Positions 9,207-18,269 of a stretch of DNA of 64,000 nucleotides are shown here, piece by piece. Position 1 is the stretch's first letter, and every line of letters starts with the position of its first letter. Both the position numbers and the translations under genes were made by a program. Origin of the DNA: Rhodobacteraceae bacterium QY30 (GTDB lineage Bacteria > Pseudomonadota > Alphaproteobacteria > Rhodobacterales > Rhodobacteraceae); contig CP023454.1 in NCBI GenBank assembly GCA_002356635.1, positions 3,084,501-3,148,500 of the forward strand, in the 5' to 3' direction. The notes beneath the pieces were generated by a model, which was not told where the DNA came from, did no database searches, and saw only the letters and a list, made by a program, of their open reading frames with translations.

Positions 9207-10004
9207 ATGAAAGCTTTGCTGTCGCCCCTGTTGCCGCTGGTTGCCGCCCTGGCCCTGTCGGCCTGCGGTTCGCAACCCGCCAAGACGGTTTCGGACGCAC
9301 CGGATCCGGCCAGCGTGGCCCGTTATGCAGCCGTGGATGACAACGGCATCCTCATCCCCGAGGTCAATACCGGCTATCTGAACGCCCACAACCGCCGCAC
9401 GGAAGTGGCCTACAACGGCCCGGAAGCGCCGGGGACGATCATCGTCGATCCCTATGCGCGGTTCCTGTACTACACGCTGCCCGATGGCCAGGCGCTGCGC
9501 TATGGCATCGCCGTGGGACGCGAAGGCCGCGGTTTCAGCGGCAGCGCCACCATAAACCGCAAGGCGGTCTGGCCGTCCTGGCGCCCGACGGCGAACATGG
9601 TCGCGACCGAGCCGGACGTCTACGGCCCCGTTGCGGGCGGCCTGCCGGGCGGCCTTGAAAACCCGCTGGGCGCACGCGCGCTGTACCTGTATCGCGGTGG
9701 GCGCGATACGATGTACCGTATCCACGGCACCAACAACGCCTCGACCATCGGCCGCGCCACCTCGGCCGGCTGCATTCGTCTGTTCAACCAGGATGCGCTG
9801 GATCTGTTCGACCGCACCCCGGAAGGCACGCCCGTGAAGGTGCGCACTGTGGACGAATCCCTGGCCATCGAAGGCCAGATGCTGGAACTGGAAAACGGCT
9901 ACCTTGTCCCCGCCGACTCGGCCGAGGCGCAGGCGTTCCATGTGCGTCAGCAGAAGGCCGACGAAGCCGCCGCCAAGGTGGCGCGGGCCATGCCCGCAAG
10001 CTGA
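9207..10004 (+). CDS. L,D-transpeptidase lipoprotein (YkuD domain)
   Basis: A 265-aa envelope protein. The N-terminus is a lipoprotein signal with lipobox LSAC (Cys20), so the mature protein should be lipid-anchored. The YkuD catalytic motif spans His173 (HGTNN) to Cys189 (SAGCIRL), as needed for cysteine-dependent cross-linking of peptidoglycan or attachment of proteins to it. The C-terminal ~30 residues are alanine-rich and charged. It stands alone: 203 bp separate it from the cupin gene and a strong terminator follows at 10026-10054. I see no convincing promoter in the 203-bp gap. Confidence 0.93.
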   Translation: MKALLSPLLPLVAALALSACGSQPAKTVSDAPDPASVARYAAVDDNGILIPEVNTGYLNAHNRRTEVAYNGPEAPGTIIVDPYARFLYYTLPDGQALRYGIAVGREGRGFSGSATINRKAVWPSWRPTANMVATEPDVYGPVAGGLPGGLENPLGARALYLYRGGRDTMYRIHGTNNASTIGRATSAGCIRLFNQDALDLFDRTPEGTPVKVRTVDESLAIEGQMLELENGYLVPADSAEAQAFHVRQQKADEAAAKVARAMPAS

Positions 10005-10025
10005 GGCAAGGCGCCCCGAAATACG

Positions 10026-10054
10026 AAAGGCCCGGTCCATCGACCGGGCCTTTT
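10026..10054. terminator. bidirectional intrinsic terminator
   Basis: A 9-bp stem GGCCCGGTC/GACCGGGCC (10029-10037 with 10042-10050) with a 4-nt loop is flanked by AAA on the left and TTTT on the right. It can serve both the L,D-transpeptidase gene on the plus strand and accA on the minus strand. Confidence 0.85.
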
Positions 10055-10076
10055 CATGTGGAGGGTATTTCCGGGA

Positions 10077-11036
10077 TCAGGCCGCCAAACCTTTCGATCC
10101 CATGTCCAGAAACTTCTGCCGCCGGTCGCGGATCAATTCGGCGGGCTTGCGGCCGTCCAGATCCTTCAGCACCGCCGCAATCGCCGCACCGACCGAGGCA
10201 ATAACGCCATCCACATCGCGTTGCGCGCCGCCCAGCGGTTCCTTGATGATCTCGTCGATGACGCCCAGCTTCAGCAGATCCTGCGCCGTCAGCCGCAGGG
10301 CCGTGGCGGCTTCGCGCATCTTTTCGGCGTCTTTCCACAGGATCGAGGCGCAGCCTTCCGGCGAGATCACCGAATAGATCGAATGTTCCAGCATCAGCAC
10401 CCGGTTCGCGGCCGCGAAAGCCACCGCGCCGCCAGATCCGCCTTCACCGATGATCACGCTGACCAGCGGCACACCGATTTCCAGGCACTTCTGGGTTGAC
10501 CGGGCAATCGCCTCGGACTGGCCGCGTTCTTCGGCACCCTTGCCGGGATAGGCGCCGGCTGTGTCGATCAGGGTGATGACCGGCAGGCGGAAACGGTCCG
10601 CCATGTCCATCAGCCGCACGGCCTTGCGGTAGCCTTCCGGGCGCGCCATGCCGAAGTTGTGGTGAATCCGCGTCTTGGTATCGCTGCCCTTTTCATGGCC
10701 GATCACCACCACCGGCTGGTCGTTGAAGCGCGCAAGCCCCCCCATCACCGCGTGATCGTCGGAAAAGTTCCGGTCCCCCGCCAGGGGCGTGTATTCGGTG
10801 AACAGTGCCGAGATATAGGCCGAAGCGTGCGGGCGTTCCGGGTGCCGCGCCACCTGGCATTTCCGCCACGGATCCAGGTTGCGGTACAGGTCGCGCAGAA
10901 GCTCACCAGCCTTGCGATCCAGCGCGGCGGCTTCCTTCTCGACGTCCATCCCTTCGGTCTTGCGGGCCATCGCCCGGAGTTCCTCGGCCTTGCCTTCGAT
11001 CTCGGCCAGGGGCTTCTCAAACTCGAGATAGTTCAT
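10077..11036 (-). CDS. accA: acetyl-CoA carboxylase carboxyltransferase alpha subunit
   Basis: A 319-aa subunit that, with AccD, transfers CO2 from carboxybiotin to acetyl-CoA to make malonyl-CoA for fatty acid synthesis. Start chosen at the ATG at 11036 ([16 protein letters not shown]), which matches the usual family N-terminus; an alternative frame extends 8 codons upstream. Conserved segments include [30 protein letters not shown] and GEGGSGGA, which line the acetyl-CoA and oxyanion sites. It is monocistronic with the bidirectional terminator 22 nt after its stop. Confidence 0.97.
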   Translation of the reverse strand: MNYLEFEKPLAEIEGKAEELRAMARKTEGMDVEKEAAALDRKAGELLRDLYRNLDPWRKCQVARHPERPHASAYISALFTEYTPLAGDRNFSDDHAVMGGLARFNDQPVVVIGHEKGSDTKTRIHHNFGMARPEGYRKAVRLMDMADRFRLPVITLIDTAGAYPGKGAEERGQSEAIARSTQKCLEIGVPLVSVIIGEGGSGGAVAFAAANRVLMLEHSIYSVISPEGCASILWKDAEKMREAATALRLTAQDLLKLGVIDEIIKEPLGGAQRDVDGVIASVGAAIAAVLKDLDGRKPAELIRDRRQKFLDMGSKGLAA

Positions 11037-11121
11037 GCCATGCTCCGTTCGGTTGGGCACCTATATGCGCGCCACGCCGGTGAAATGCAACTTGGGCCGC
11101 ATCCGCCGGACCCGGGCCAAG

Positions 11122-11149
11122 AAAAAGGCCCCCGGAAAATCCAGGGGCC
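11122..11149 (-). terminator. intrinsic terminator after trcR
   Basis: On the minus strand the stem GGCCCC/GGGGCC (11144-11149 with 11127-11132) is followed by TTTTT (11126-11122). It lies about 24 nt past the trcR stop at 11173 and upstream of accA. Confidence 0.75.
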
Positions 11150-11172
11150 CGTAACGGTTCCCGCCTGCGCAA

Positions 11173-11919
11173 TCAGGCGTCGTCGTCCTCATCCTCATCG
11201 TCGCCGTGCGGCAGGTTGAAGAAGCTGTCGGCATCGGAATAGTCCTTGGGCGACTTCGTTTCCTCACGGTCGTCCGAGAATTTGTCCAGCCCGGCAAGTC
11301 CTGACGGCAGCTTCGGTTCGGTCGACATCGACAGCGACTGTTCCGTCGACACCAGCTTGCGGCGTTCGTCGTCGGTCATCAGACCACCTTCGGCAGCCTT
11401 CTTCTTGGCTGCCTTCTGCACCGCCGCATCCAGTTCGGACTGCCGGCACAGGCCCAGCGCAACCGGGTCGATCGGGGTGATGTTGGCGATGTTCCAATGC
11501 GTCCGGTCACGGATCGAGGCGATGGTCGGCTTCGTGGTGCCCACAAGCTTGCCGATCTGCGCATCGGCCAGTTCCGGGTGGAACTTCACCAGCCACAAGA
11601 TCGCCGCCGGGCGATCCTGACGCTTGGACAAAGGCGTGTAGCGCGGTCCGCGACGCTTTTCCTCGCCAACCGAGGCCGCGTTGAATTTCAGCTTCAGCTT
11701 GTAAAGCGGGTTCTTCTGACCCTTCTCGATCTCTCCCGCGTCAAGCTGGTTGTTGGCGACCGGGTCGAAACCCTTCACGCCGGTCGCCACGTCGCCATCG
11801 GCGATACCCTGCACTTCCAATTCGTGCATGCCGCAGAAATCGGCAATCTGCTTGAAGCTGAGCGTGGTGTTGTCGACCAGCCAAACGGCGGTTGCCTTCG
11901 ACATCAGCGGTTTTGTCAT
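11173..11919 (-). CDS. trcR: cell-cycle transcriptional regulator TrcR (DUF1013)
   Basis: A 248-aa cytosolic protein of the alphaproteobacterial DUF1013/TrcR family. The start is the ATG at 11919 (MTKPLMSKATAVWLVDNTTL), the family's usual N-terminus. Two helix-turn-helix-like stretches appear around residues 15-45 (LSFKQIADFCGMHELEVQG) and 110-135 (DAQIGKLVGTTKPTIASI). The C-terminal ~60 residues are strongly acidic, ending in a run of Asp/Glu. The family is linked to control of CtrA/GcrA-related cell-cycle genes in Rhodobacteraceae, which is family knowledge rather than something shown here. It is monocistronic with its own terminator. Confidence 0.9.
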   Translation of the reverse strand: MTKPLMSKATAVWLVDNTTLSFKQIADFCGMHELEVQGIADGDVATGVKGFDPVANNQLDAGEIEKGQKNPLYKLKLKFNAASVGEEKRRGPRYTPLSKRQDRPAAILWLVKFHPELADAQIGKLVGTTKPTIASIRDRTHWNIANITPIDPVALGLCRQSELDAAVQKAAKKKAAEGGLMTDDERRKLVSTEQSLSMSTEPKLPSGLAGLDKFSDDREETKSPKDYSDADSFFNLPHGDDEDEDDDA

Positions 11920-12072
11920 CGGATCTCTCCTACGTCTTCGGGGCGCCCCTTGGGGCGAACGCAAATCTCTCCCGTGCCGGGAAAACGGCTGCGGCCCGGG
12001 GGTCCGCCTTTCCACGTTTTCGGGGAAGTCAGGCCGCTATATAGTGAGCCGAGACCCGTTAGGAAAGAGAAA

Positions 12073-12747
12073 ATGCGATTTGACACGCAGGCCGGGTGGG
12101 CCTTTGCCCAACTCTTGGGCGCCACTGTCGGCCTCATGGCGCTGCTCGCTGCGCCGGCATGGGCCGAAGGCGAGGCTGCGGGGGATTTCGACTACTACAT
12201 CCTGTCGCTTGGTTGGTCGCCCACCTGGTGCGCCACAACAGGTGATTCCCGCGCCGATGACCAGTGCCACCCGCGCCACGAATACGGCTTCACCCTGCAC
12301 GGGCTTTGGCCGCAGAACGAACGCGGCTGGCCCAGCTACTGCCGCACCCCGGCGCGCGATCCGTCGCGCAGCGAAACCGCGGCCATGGCCGATATCACCG
12401 GATCGGCGGGACTGGCCTGGTATGAATGGAAAAAACACGGCCGTTGCTCGGGCCTTGCCGCACAGGACTACTTCGCGCTTGGCCGCCGCGCCTATGCGTC
12501 GATCACCATCCCCAAGGTCTTTGCCACCCTCAACCGCGACATCACCCTGCCCGCCCGCGTCGTCGAAGAGGCCTTCATCGAAGCAAACCCCGCGCTTACG
12601 CCCGCGATGATCACCATCACCTGCGACAAGGGCCGCATCCAGGAAGCCCGCATCTGCCTGACCAAAGATCTCGCACCGCGCGCCTGCGGCCAGGACGCCG
12701 CCCGCGATTGCCGGGCGCCAAAGGCCCTGATGGAAAAGATCCGCTAA
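12073..12747 (+). CDS. ribonuclease T2 family protein, secreted
   Basis: A 224-aa secreted endoribonuclease. An in-frame open stretch extends far upstream, but the ATG at 12073 is preceded by AGGAAAGAG and begins a Sec signal peptide ending near APAWA. Both T2 active-site blocks are present: CAS1 with His76 (FTLHGLWP) and CAS2 with His122 (YEWKKHGRCSG), plus six or more cysteines for disulfides in the periplasm. The family cleaves RNA through 2',3'-cyclic phosphates, so scavenging of external RNA is the likely role. It is convergent with the DUF1491 gene. Confidence 0.93.
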   Translation: MRFDTQAGWAFAQLLGATVGLMALLAAPAWAEGEAAGDFDYYILSLGWSPTWCATTGDSRADDQCHPRHEYGFTLHGLWPQNERGWPSYCRTPARDPSRSETAAMADITGSAGLAWYEWKKHGRCSGLAAQDYFALGRRAYASITIPKVFATLNRDITLPARVVEEAFIEANPALTPAMITITCDKGRIQEARICLTKDLAPRACGQDAARDCRAPKALMEKIR

Positions 12748-12750
12748 GCG

Positions 12751-12773
12751 GTTTCTTCTTTGCCCAAATACTC
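12751..12773 (-). repeat. 23-bp intergenic repeat, copy 2
   Basis: This matches the element at 1636-1658 with one T/C difference. In minus orientation it lies 21 nt after the stop of the DUF1491 gene. On the plus strand it begins 3 nt after the RNase T2 stop. No strong hairpin precedes this copy. Confidence 0.6.
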
Positions 12774-12794
12774 AAGCCCGGCCAGACACCCTGC

Positions 12795-13133
12795 TCAGGC
12801 CAGGCCGTCTTCCTCCAGAAGCGTCCGGCCTTCGCGACTTTCAACCTCGATCACCCAAAGATCGGGGTCGAAGCCCTTTTGCCGCGCAATCGCCTGATCC
12901 ACCGCGGCTTCATCCCCCTCGGCCAGCACAACCCAGGCGCGGTTGCCGGTCATCAGATCGAAACTGCGCTGCCAGGCCCGCGCCTTGCCGTCCAGCGTCG
13001 CGCATTTGACCAGCACCGCGCCCGCCGTCGCATCGCCGCGCCGCGTCACATAGGCCGGGATATGCGCCAGCCCCAGCCGCGCCAGATAGGCCCGGACCCA
13101 GAAATCGGCCGTCAGCCGCGGCTCAGTCGCCAT
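12795..13133 (-). CDS. DUF1491 family protein
   Basis: A 112-aa protein of the alphaproteobacterial DUF1491 family. Recognisable parts are an N-terminal RLTADFWVRAYLARL helix and a C-terminal strand FDPDLWVIEVESREGRTLL. Function is unknown. The start is the ATG at 13133, which overlaps the end of era by 11 nt, so it is translationally coupled as the last gene of the lepB-rnc-era series. A further in-frame start four codons upstream is less likely. It has no signal or membrane segment. Confidence 0.88.
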   Translation of the reverse strand: MATEPRLTADFWVRAYLARLGLAHIPAYVTRRGDATAGAVLVKCATLDGKARAWQRSFDLMTGNRAWVVLAEGDEAAVDQAIARQKGFDPDLWVIEVESREGRTLLEEDGLA

Positions 13134-14043
13134 CCTTGAAATCAAGCCCCATCTCGGAATAGCGCTCGGATTCCTCCAGCCAGTTCGGCCGCACCTTCAC
13201 CTGCAGGAACAGATGCACCGGACGCCCCATGAATTCGGCAAGCTCGGCCCGCGCCTGCTGGCCGATGGCCTTGATCGTTTCGCCGCCGTGGCCCAGCACG
13301 ATGCCCTTGTGCCCGTCGCGGGCGACATAAATCACCTGGTCGACGCGGGCCGAGCCATCCTTCTTTTCCTCCCAGCGTTCGGTTTCCACCGTCAGCTGAT
13401 AGGGCAGTTCTTCGTGCAGGCGCAGGGTCAGCTTTTCGCGCGTGATCTCGGCCGCGATCATCCGCATCGGCAAGTCGGCGATCTGGTCCTCGGGGTAGAA
13501 CCAGGGGCCTTCGGGCAGTTGCTCGGCCAGCCAGCGCTTCAGGTCGTCGCAGCCATAGCCGCGCTCGGCCGAGATCATGAAGGTCTTGGCGAAGGGAAAT
13601 TCCTCGTTCAGGCGCGCCGACAGGGCCAGCAGTTCCTCGGCCTTCACGCGGTCGATCTTGTTGATGGCCAGCGCCACCTGCGGACCGTCGCCGCGTTCCT
13701 TCAGCCGCTGGATGATCCCGCGCACGCCGTCCGTCAATCCGCGATGCGCCTCGACCAGCAGGACCACGACATCGGCATCCGCGGCGCCGCCCCAGGCCGC
13801 CGCCACCATGGCGCGATCCAGCCGGCGGCGCGGACGGAAGAGGCCCGGCGTATCGACGAAAACAATCTGCGCCGACCCTTCCATCGCAATCCCGCGAATC
13901 CGTGCGCGCGTCGTCTGGACCTTGTGCGTGACGATGGACACCTTTGCCCCCACCATCCGGTTCAGAAGCGTTGATTTCCCGGCGTTCGGCTCTCCGATCA
14001 GGGCGACAAAGCCCGCGCGAGTCTTGTTTTCAGATTCGGTCAT
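13123..14043 (-). CDS. era: GTPase Era
   Basis: A 306-aa essential GTPase that binds the 3' end of 16S rRNA during 30S maturation. The P-loop GEPNAGKST is at residues 17-25, the G3 motif DTPG follows around residue 60 and the G4 motif NKID around 125. A C-terminal KH domain includes [15 protein letters not shown]. Length is typical. It overlaps rnc upstream (14030-14043) and DUF1491 downstream, so the gene is inside a tightly coupled operon that links RNA processing with protein secretion (lepB). Confidence 0.98.
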   Translation of the reverse strand: MTESENKTRAGFVALIGEPNAGKSTLLNRMVGAKVSIVTHKVQTTRARIRGIAMEGSAQIVFVDTPGLFRPRRRLDRAMVAAAWGGAADADVVVLLVEAHRGLTDGVRGIIQRLKERGDGPQVALAINKIDRVKAEELLALSARLNEEFPFAKTFMISAERGYGCDDLKRWLAEQLPEGPWFYPEDQIADLPMRMIAAEITREKLTLRLHEELPYQLTVETERWEEKKDGSARVDQVIYVARDGHKGIVLGHGGETIKAIGQQARAELAEFMGRPVHLFLQVKVRPNWLEESERYSEMGLDFKDGD

Positions 14044-14725
14044 TCATCGCCTCCATCCGCGCCAGAAGCGCCTTGGCCGCAGCCTGTTCGCCCTGCCGTT
14101 TCGCGCCTGCCTTCGCCCGTTCGGTTTCGCCCGATGCCAGCCGCACCTCGACGGTGAAGATCGGCTGATGGTCGGGGCCTTCACGCGCCACCTCTATATA
14201 GGTAGGCGGCTGTTGTCCGCGGGCCTGCGCCCATTCCTGCAGCGCGGTCTTGGCATCGCGGGCGTCGGTTTCGACCTGCCCGATCCGGTCGCCCCAGAGC
14301 CGCAGGATCAGCGCCTTGGCCGCCGCAAAGCCGCCGTCCAGATAGACGGCGGCGATCACCGCCTCCATCGCATCGCCCAGCAGAGCCTCTTTCCGCCGCC
14401 CGCCCGACATCATTTCCGACCGGCCCAGTTTCAGCGCATCGCCAAGGCCCAGGTCACGCGCCACGGCGGCGCAGGTTTCCTTGCGGACAAGCGCATTGAA
14501 GCGCGGCGCCAGAAGGCCCTCGGCGGCTTCGCGATCGGCCGCCAGAAGCGCCTCGGCCATGACCAGGCCCAGGACCCGGTCGCCCAGAAATTCCAGCCGC
14601 TGGTTGTCGGGACGGCCGGGGCTGGCGATGGACGAATGGGTCAGCGCCCGAAGCAGAAGCTCCGGTCGGGTAAAATCATGGCCCAGTCGGGCAATGAAGG
14701 CTTTCAGGTCAGCAGAGAGTTTCAT
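14030..14725 (-). CDS. rnc: ribonuclease III
   Basis: A 231-aa double-strand-specific RNase that processes rRNA precursors and other duplexes. The catalytic signature [12 protein letters not shown] carries the conserved Glu/Asp pair, and the second acidic pair falls in [14 protein letters not shown] dsRNA-binding domain occupies the last ~70 residues ([10 protein letters not shown] to the C-terminus). The start is placed at the ATG at 14725 ([14 protein letters not shown]); an open extension of 9 codons is unlike the family. It overlaps era by 14 nt. Confidence 0.96.
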   Translation of the reverse strand: MKLSADLKAFIARLGHDFTRPELLLRALTHSSIASPGRPDNQRLEFLGDRVLGLVMAEALLAADREAAEGLLAPRFNALVRKETCAAVARDLGLGDALKLGRSEMMSGGRRKEALLGDAMEAVIAAVYLDGGFAAAKALILRLWGDRIGQVETDARDAKTALQEWAQARGQQPPTYIEVAREGPDHQPIFTVEVRLASGETERAKAGAKRQGEQAAAKALLARMEAMNDRI

Positions 14726-14776
14726 GGGCCCTTTGTAACACCGCCCGAACACTTCTGCCGAGGGGGTGCGTGATCC

Positions 14777-15562
14777 TTAATCCACCGCCTTGAAGAAGCG
14801 GTCGGGACGCCACGTCCAGAACATGAACAGCGACCGCCCGGCAGATGAAAAGATGATCCGGTCAGCGCGGCCGATCAGGTATTCCGCGGGCAGCATCCCC
14901 ACCCCGCCCGCCGTCAGCGGGAAGCGGCTGTCAAGGCTGTCGTCGCGGTTGTCGCCCATGAAGAAGTAGTGGCCTTCGGGCACAGAATAGACCGGTGTGT
15001 TGTCCGGCATCCCGGCGGAATCCACGATGTTCAGGACATCGTGCTTGATGCCGTTCGGCAGGGTTTCCGTGGCGCGGGGCTTTTCGCAGGTGCCGCCCGT
15101 ACCGACCGGATCGTTGGCGCAACGCGGTTCGCGCTGTTGCGGGCCCTGGTTTTCCTTCACTTCGGTAAAGATTCCGGCCGGTTCCTGCGGGGCCACGGCG
15201 CCGTTGATGTAGACGACGCCGTCACGTACCTGCACCGTATCGCCAGGCATCCCGATCAGGCGCTTGATGAAATCCTGTCCCGTGCCGGGGTGGCGAAACA
15301 CCACCACATCGCCGCGTTCCGGTGCGGAGCCGAGGATGCGCCCCGAGATCGGGCAGAGGGAAAACGGGCAGGAGTAGCGCGAATAGCCATAGGCCATCTT
15401 GTTGACGAACAGGAAGTCACCGACCAGCAGCGTGTCCTTCATCGACCCCGAGGGAATGTAGAAGGGCTGGAAGAACAGCGTCCGGAACACGCCTGCAATG
15501 AGCAGCGCCCAGAACAGCGTCTTGATCAGTTCGCCGATTCCGTCCTTCGATTTCGTCGACAT
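14777..15562 (-). CDS. lepB: signal peptidase I
   Basis: A 261-aa inner-membrane serine protease that removes Sec signal peptides at the periplasmic face. One N-terminal membrane segment (residues ~14-34) precedes the catalytic Ser40 (PSGSM). The general base Lys100 lies in DFIKRLIGMPGD, and the GDNRDDSLDSR box is near residue 195. An insert with four cysteines (Cys65 and Cys70, then a CANDPVGTGGTCEK loop) is present, as seen in some alphaproteobacterial members. It sits between acpS and rnc, with 51-55 nt gaps, in the same orientation. Confidence 0.97.
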   Translation of the reverse strand: MSTKSKDGIGELIKTLFWALLIAGVFRTLFFQPFYIPSGSMKDTLLVGDFLFVNKMAYGYSRYSCPFSLCPISGRILGSAPERGDVVVFRHPGTGQDFIKRLIGMPGDTVQVRDGVVYINGAVAPQEPAGIFTEVKENQGPQQREPRCANDPVGTGGTCEKPRATETLPNGIKHDVLNIVDSAGMPDNTPVYSVPEGHYFFMGDNRDDSLDSRFPLTAGGVGMLPAEYLIGRADRIIFSSAGRSLFMFWTWRPDRFFKAVD

Positions 15563-15617
15563 GCTTCTGCCCTTCCGGTTGCTGCCCCGCGCTTCTTGAT
15601 CGGGGCCATTGGCTTAG

Positions 15618-16043
15618 TCAAGGCAGAGGCGCGCGACCAGGACCCGGCGCAGGCTGCGCCTCGATCACGACAAAGGCCTGCGCCCAGGGGTGATCGTCGG
15701 TCAGCGAGACATGGACGATGGCCACATGGCCGGGCGGCGTCATTTCGGCCAGCCGTTCGGCTGCCCATCCGGTCAGGTGCATGACCGGCTGCCCAGACGG
15801 CAGGTTCCCGACCGCCATGTCCCGCCAGGAAATCCCCATCGCCAGACCGGTGCCCAGGGCCTTGGAACAGGCCTCCTTCGCGGCCCAGCGCTTGGCCAAG
15901 GTTCCCGCCTCGTCCTTGCGGCGGGCTGCCTTGGCCAGTTCCGTGGGGGTGAAGACACGGTTGCGGAAACGGTCGCCAAAGCGTTCCAGCGTGCCGGCGA
16001 TGCGGTCGATATTGGCCAGGTCGGTTCCGATGCCGAGGATCAT
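15618..16043 (-). CDS. acpS: holo-[acyl-carrier-protein] synthase
   Basis: A 141-aa enzyme that transfers 4'-phosphopantetheine from CoA to apo-ACP. The start is the ATG at 16043 ([15 protein letters not shown]), where Asp8 is a magnesium ligand of the family. The second motif [12 protein letters not shown] provides the conserved Glu and Lys. The start overlaps the stop of the upstream 262-aa gene as ATGA, so its translation depends on that gene being read. Function in fatty acid synthesis is certain by family. Confidence 0.95.
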   Translation of the reverse strand: MILGIGTDLANIDRIAGTLERFGDRFRNRVFTPTELAKAARRKDEAGTLAKRWAAKEACSKALGTGLAMGISWRDMAVGNLPSGQPVMHLTGWAAERLAEMTPPGHVAIVHVSLTDDHPWAQAFVVIEAQPAPGPGRAPLP

Positions 16044-16828
16044 GCGCCACGGACCCATTTCATGAACCCGTCGCCCCACCCGATAACAGTAGAAAGCCAC
16101 TCATCTACAGGCAGGTTCGGAAGGTCTGGCAACATCTTCTTCACTTCTTTCCAGACTACATCAGGCGCGGACTTGATCCGGTCCCAGATTTCTGCGGCTG
16201 TCGGAACCCGCATTCCGCAGACAGTGTCACCGTCCGTAATCACGTGATCTGCATTAAAGGCGACATCTAGTTCGTACATGTCGCGCATCATCTGGCACGC
16301 GTCGTTTACCTCGAGGCCCGTCTCTGCGACGACTACGGCTATTCCGTAGAAAGGAATGCCCTCGCCGGGCATTACCGCGACATTTCGGGTAGTGGATCTG
16401 ACCGTTCGTGTTGAAATACGGCGGCTCGTGTCGCTCACTGCGTCCTTGATGAAGACCTTCTGGCCGCGGTAATTTACCGTCTTTGCCTCAGAAACTTCAC
16501 CCATCAGTCTGGTGTTCTTCGTTCGCAGATCCGCTGCCTCTGCCCGCGTCCGATGCAACTCCTTCCCAAGCATGTCCGCCTCGGCGGTCTTGCTCTCCAG
16601 CCTGCCGTCAAGTTCTGCTGTCTTGGCCTTCGTGCGGCCGTCCACAGTCTGAGTAGCGTCAAACACCGCTGTTGCCAGTGACGAGACCAAGCGAAACACC
16701 CCCGGAACAGCCGCCGTCAGCACCGAAGAGACGAGACAGGATGCCAGCACACCCGCAACAATCAGCAATCGCGCCGCGATCGAAAGCGTTCGCCAGGCCA
16801 GACCCAGAGAATGAAACATCGCCGTCAT
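16040..16828 (-). CDS. coiled-coil membrane protein of unknown function
   Basis: A 262-aa protein with a strongly hydrophobic N-terminal segment (residues ~14-55, one or two membrane passes), a charged coiled coil at ~60-115 ([26 protein letters not shown]) and a soluble C-terminal domain containing three cysteines or fewer and ending [12 protein letters not shown] do not recognise a family. It is joined by ATGA overlaps to pdxJ before it and acpS after it. Its base composition is clearly lower in GC than its neighbours (line 16201-16260 is 53 percent GC), and codon choice is less GC3-biased. That mix of perfect coupling and foreign-looking composition is odd. Confidence 0.82.
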   Translation of the reverse strand: MTAMFHSLGLAWRTLSIAARLLIVAGVLASCLVSSVLTAAVPGVFRLVSSLATAVFDATQTVDGRTKAKTAELDGRLESKTAEADMLGKELHRTRAEAADLRTKNTRLMGEVSEAKTVNYRGQKVFIKDAVSDTSRRISTRTVRSTTRNVAVMPGEGIPFYGIAVVVAETGLEVNDACQMMRDMYELDVAFNADHVITDGDTVCGMRVPTAAEIWDRIKSAPDVVWKEVKKMLPDLPNLPVDEWLSTVIGWGDGFMKWVRGA

Positions 16829-17565
16829 GCCCGCGCCGCGTCCATCCGGCGGCGCATTTCGGCGATGGCTGGGCCAAGGCCGATGAACACCGACTCGCCG
16901 ATCAGGAAATGGCCGATGTTCAGTTCGCGCACCTCGGGGATCGCGGCGACGGGGCCGACGGTTTCGAAGTTGAGCCCGTGGCCGGCGTGGACCTCAAGCC
17001 CGAGGCTGTCGGCCAGCACCGCGCCTTGGCGAAGGCCGTCCAGTTCGGCCTCGCGCGCGCTGAAATGCCCTTCGGCGTGGAAGTCGCAGTAGGCGCCGGT
17101 GTGCAACTCGACCACCGCCGCGCCGATTTCGGCCGAAGCCTCGATCTGGCGGGGATCGTGACCGATGAACATGCTGACCCGGCACCCCGCCTCGCGCAGG
17201 GGGGCGATGAAGTCGGCCAGGCGGGCGATGTCCCCGGCCACGTCCAGCCCGCCTTCGGTGGTGCGTTCCTCACGCCGCTCGGGGACGATGCAGACGGCGT
17301 GGGGCCGGTGGCGCAGCGCGATGGCCTGCATTTCCGCCGTGGCGGCCATTTCGAAGTTCAGCGGCCGGGTCAGGCCGTTCATCAGCGCGGTGATGTCGGT
17401 GTCGCGGATATGTCGACGGTCTTCGCGCAGATGCGCCGTGATCCCGTCCGCCCCCGCCGCCTCGGCCAGAAGCGCGGCACGCAGCGGATCGGGATAAGCG
17501 CCGCCACGGGCATTCCGCAGCGTGGCCACATGGTCGATATTCACACCAAGGCGCAGGTAGTTCAT
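16825..17565 (-). CDS. pdxJ: pyridoxine 5'-phosphate synthase
   Basis: A 246-aa TIM-barrel enzyme that condenses deoxyxylulose 5-phosphate with 3-amino-2-oxopropyl phosphate in vitamin B6 synthesis. The N-terminus [18 protein letters not shown] is diagnostic. Further conserved parts are [12 protein letters not shown], the [15 protein letters not shown] loop and HAGHGLN near the C-terminus. Length is as expected. It is followed directly (ATGA) by the 262-aa membrane protein and preceded by the DUF2062 gene after 28 nt. Confidence 0.97.
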   Translation of the reverse strand: MNYLRLGVNIDHVATLRNARGGAYPDPLRAALLAEAAGADGITAHLREDRRHIRDTDITALMNGLTRPLNFEMAATAEMQAIALRHRPHAVCIVPERREERTTEGGLDVAGDIARLADFIAPLREAGCRVSMFIGHDPRQIEASAEIGAAVVELHTGAYCDFHAEGHFSAREAELDGLRQGAVLADSLGLEVHAGHGLNFETVGPVAAIPEVRELNIGHFLIGESVFIGLGPAIAEMRRRMDAARA

Positions 17566-17593
17566 CGCAAAGACCTTTTTCTGTTCCGCGCGG

Positions 17594-18256
17594 CTACGCT
17601 AGCCCATCGGGACTGTCCGGGCCAGCGGCGGCATTGCGCTTCAGGCTCTTGCGGCGACGTTCCACATGTTCGCGCAGGCGGCGGCTGCGCAGCAGGCGAT
17701 AGGCTTCGACCGCGCGCACGGTCAGGGCATGGCTGGCCACCGAGAAGGCCACGCCCAGAAGCAGGCCACCCAGCAGGTAGGGCAGGAAATAATCGCGAGT
17801 GAATTCGCGGAACGCATCCCAGTGCATGGTGGCCGAGGTAAAGATGGCAAAGCAGTTGCGCCACAGTTCGGTCGACATCTCGGTGGTGATGTGCATCAAC
17901 GCGTAAAGGTCGATCTTCTGGTCGACATGCATCAGCCACTGGCCCAGCCAGACCGAGGAATAGGCGATCACCGGCAGGGTCATCGGGTTACCGAACCAGT
18001 TGCCGATGACCGAGGCGACGAAGTTACCGCCGATGGCCCAGTTGATCGTGGTCGTCAGGATGAAGTGCAGGCCGAAAAGGGGCGTGAACGACACGAACAC
18101 GCCCGAGGCCACGCCCCGCGCGATGCGATGGGGGGGATCGGGCAGCCGGCGCAGGCGGTGAAAGATGTAGGTCAGGGCGCGAATCCAGCCGCCCCGGGGA
18201 AATACCGACTCCCGCAGCCGTTGCGAAAAAGGTCTGGGGGCGCGGCGCTTGAACAT
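17594..18256 (-). CDS. DUF2062 membrane protein
   Basis: A 220-aa inner-membrane protein of the DUF2062 family, widespread in Proteobacteria and functionally uncharacterised. The family core is [24 protein letters not shown], read here as the stretch at residues ~40-65, followed by [21 protein letters not shown]-type segments with the typical GNP/PMT turn and a last membrane span near residues 150-180. The basic tail after residue 180 is rich in Arg. It lies between rel and pdxJ, 14 and 28 nt from them, and should be co-transcribed. Confidence 0.88.
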   Translation of the reverse strand: MFKRRAPRPFSQRLRESVFPRGGWIRALTYIFHRLRRLPDPPHRIARGVASGVFVSFTPLFGLHFILTTTINWAIGGNFVASVIGNWFGNPMTLPVIAYSSVWLGQWLMHVDQKIDLYALMHITTEMSTELWRNCFAIFTSATMHWDAFREFTRDYFLPYLLGGLLLGVAFSVASHALTVRAVEAYRLLRSRRLREHVERRRKSLKRNAAAGPDSPDGLA

Positions 18257-18269
18257 CTACCTTTGCCGT

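Noticed and set aside
11497-12072. Long upstream extension of the RNase T2 frame antisense to trcR
   Set aside because: The ATG at 12073 starts a Sec signal peptide with an AGGAAAGAG ribosome site; the extension has antisense composition.
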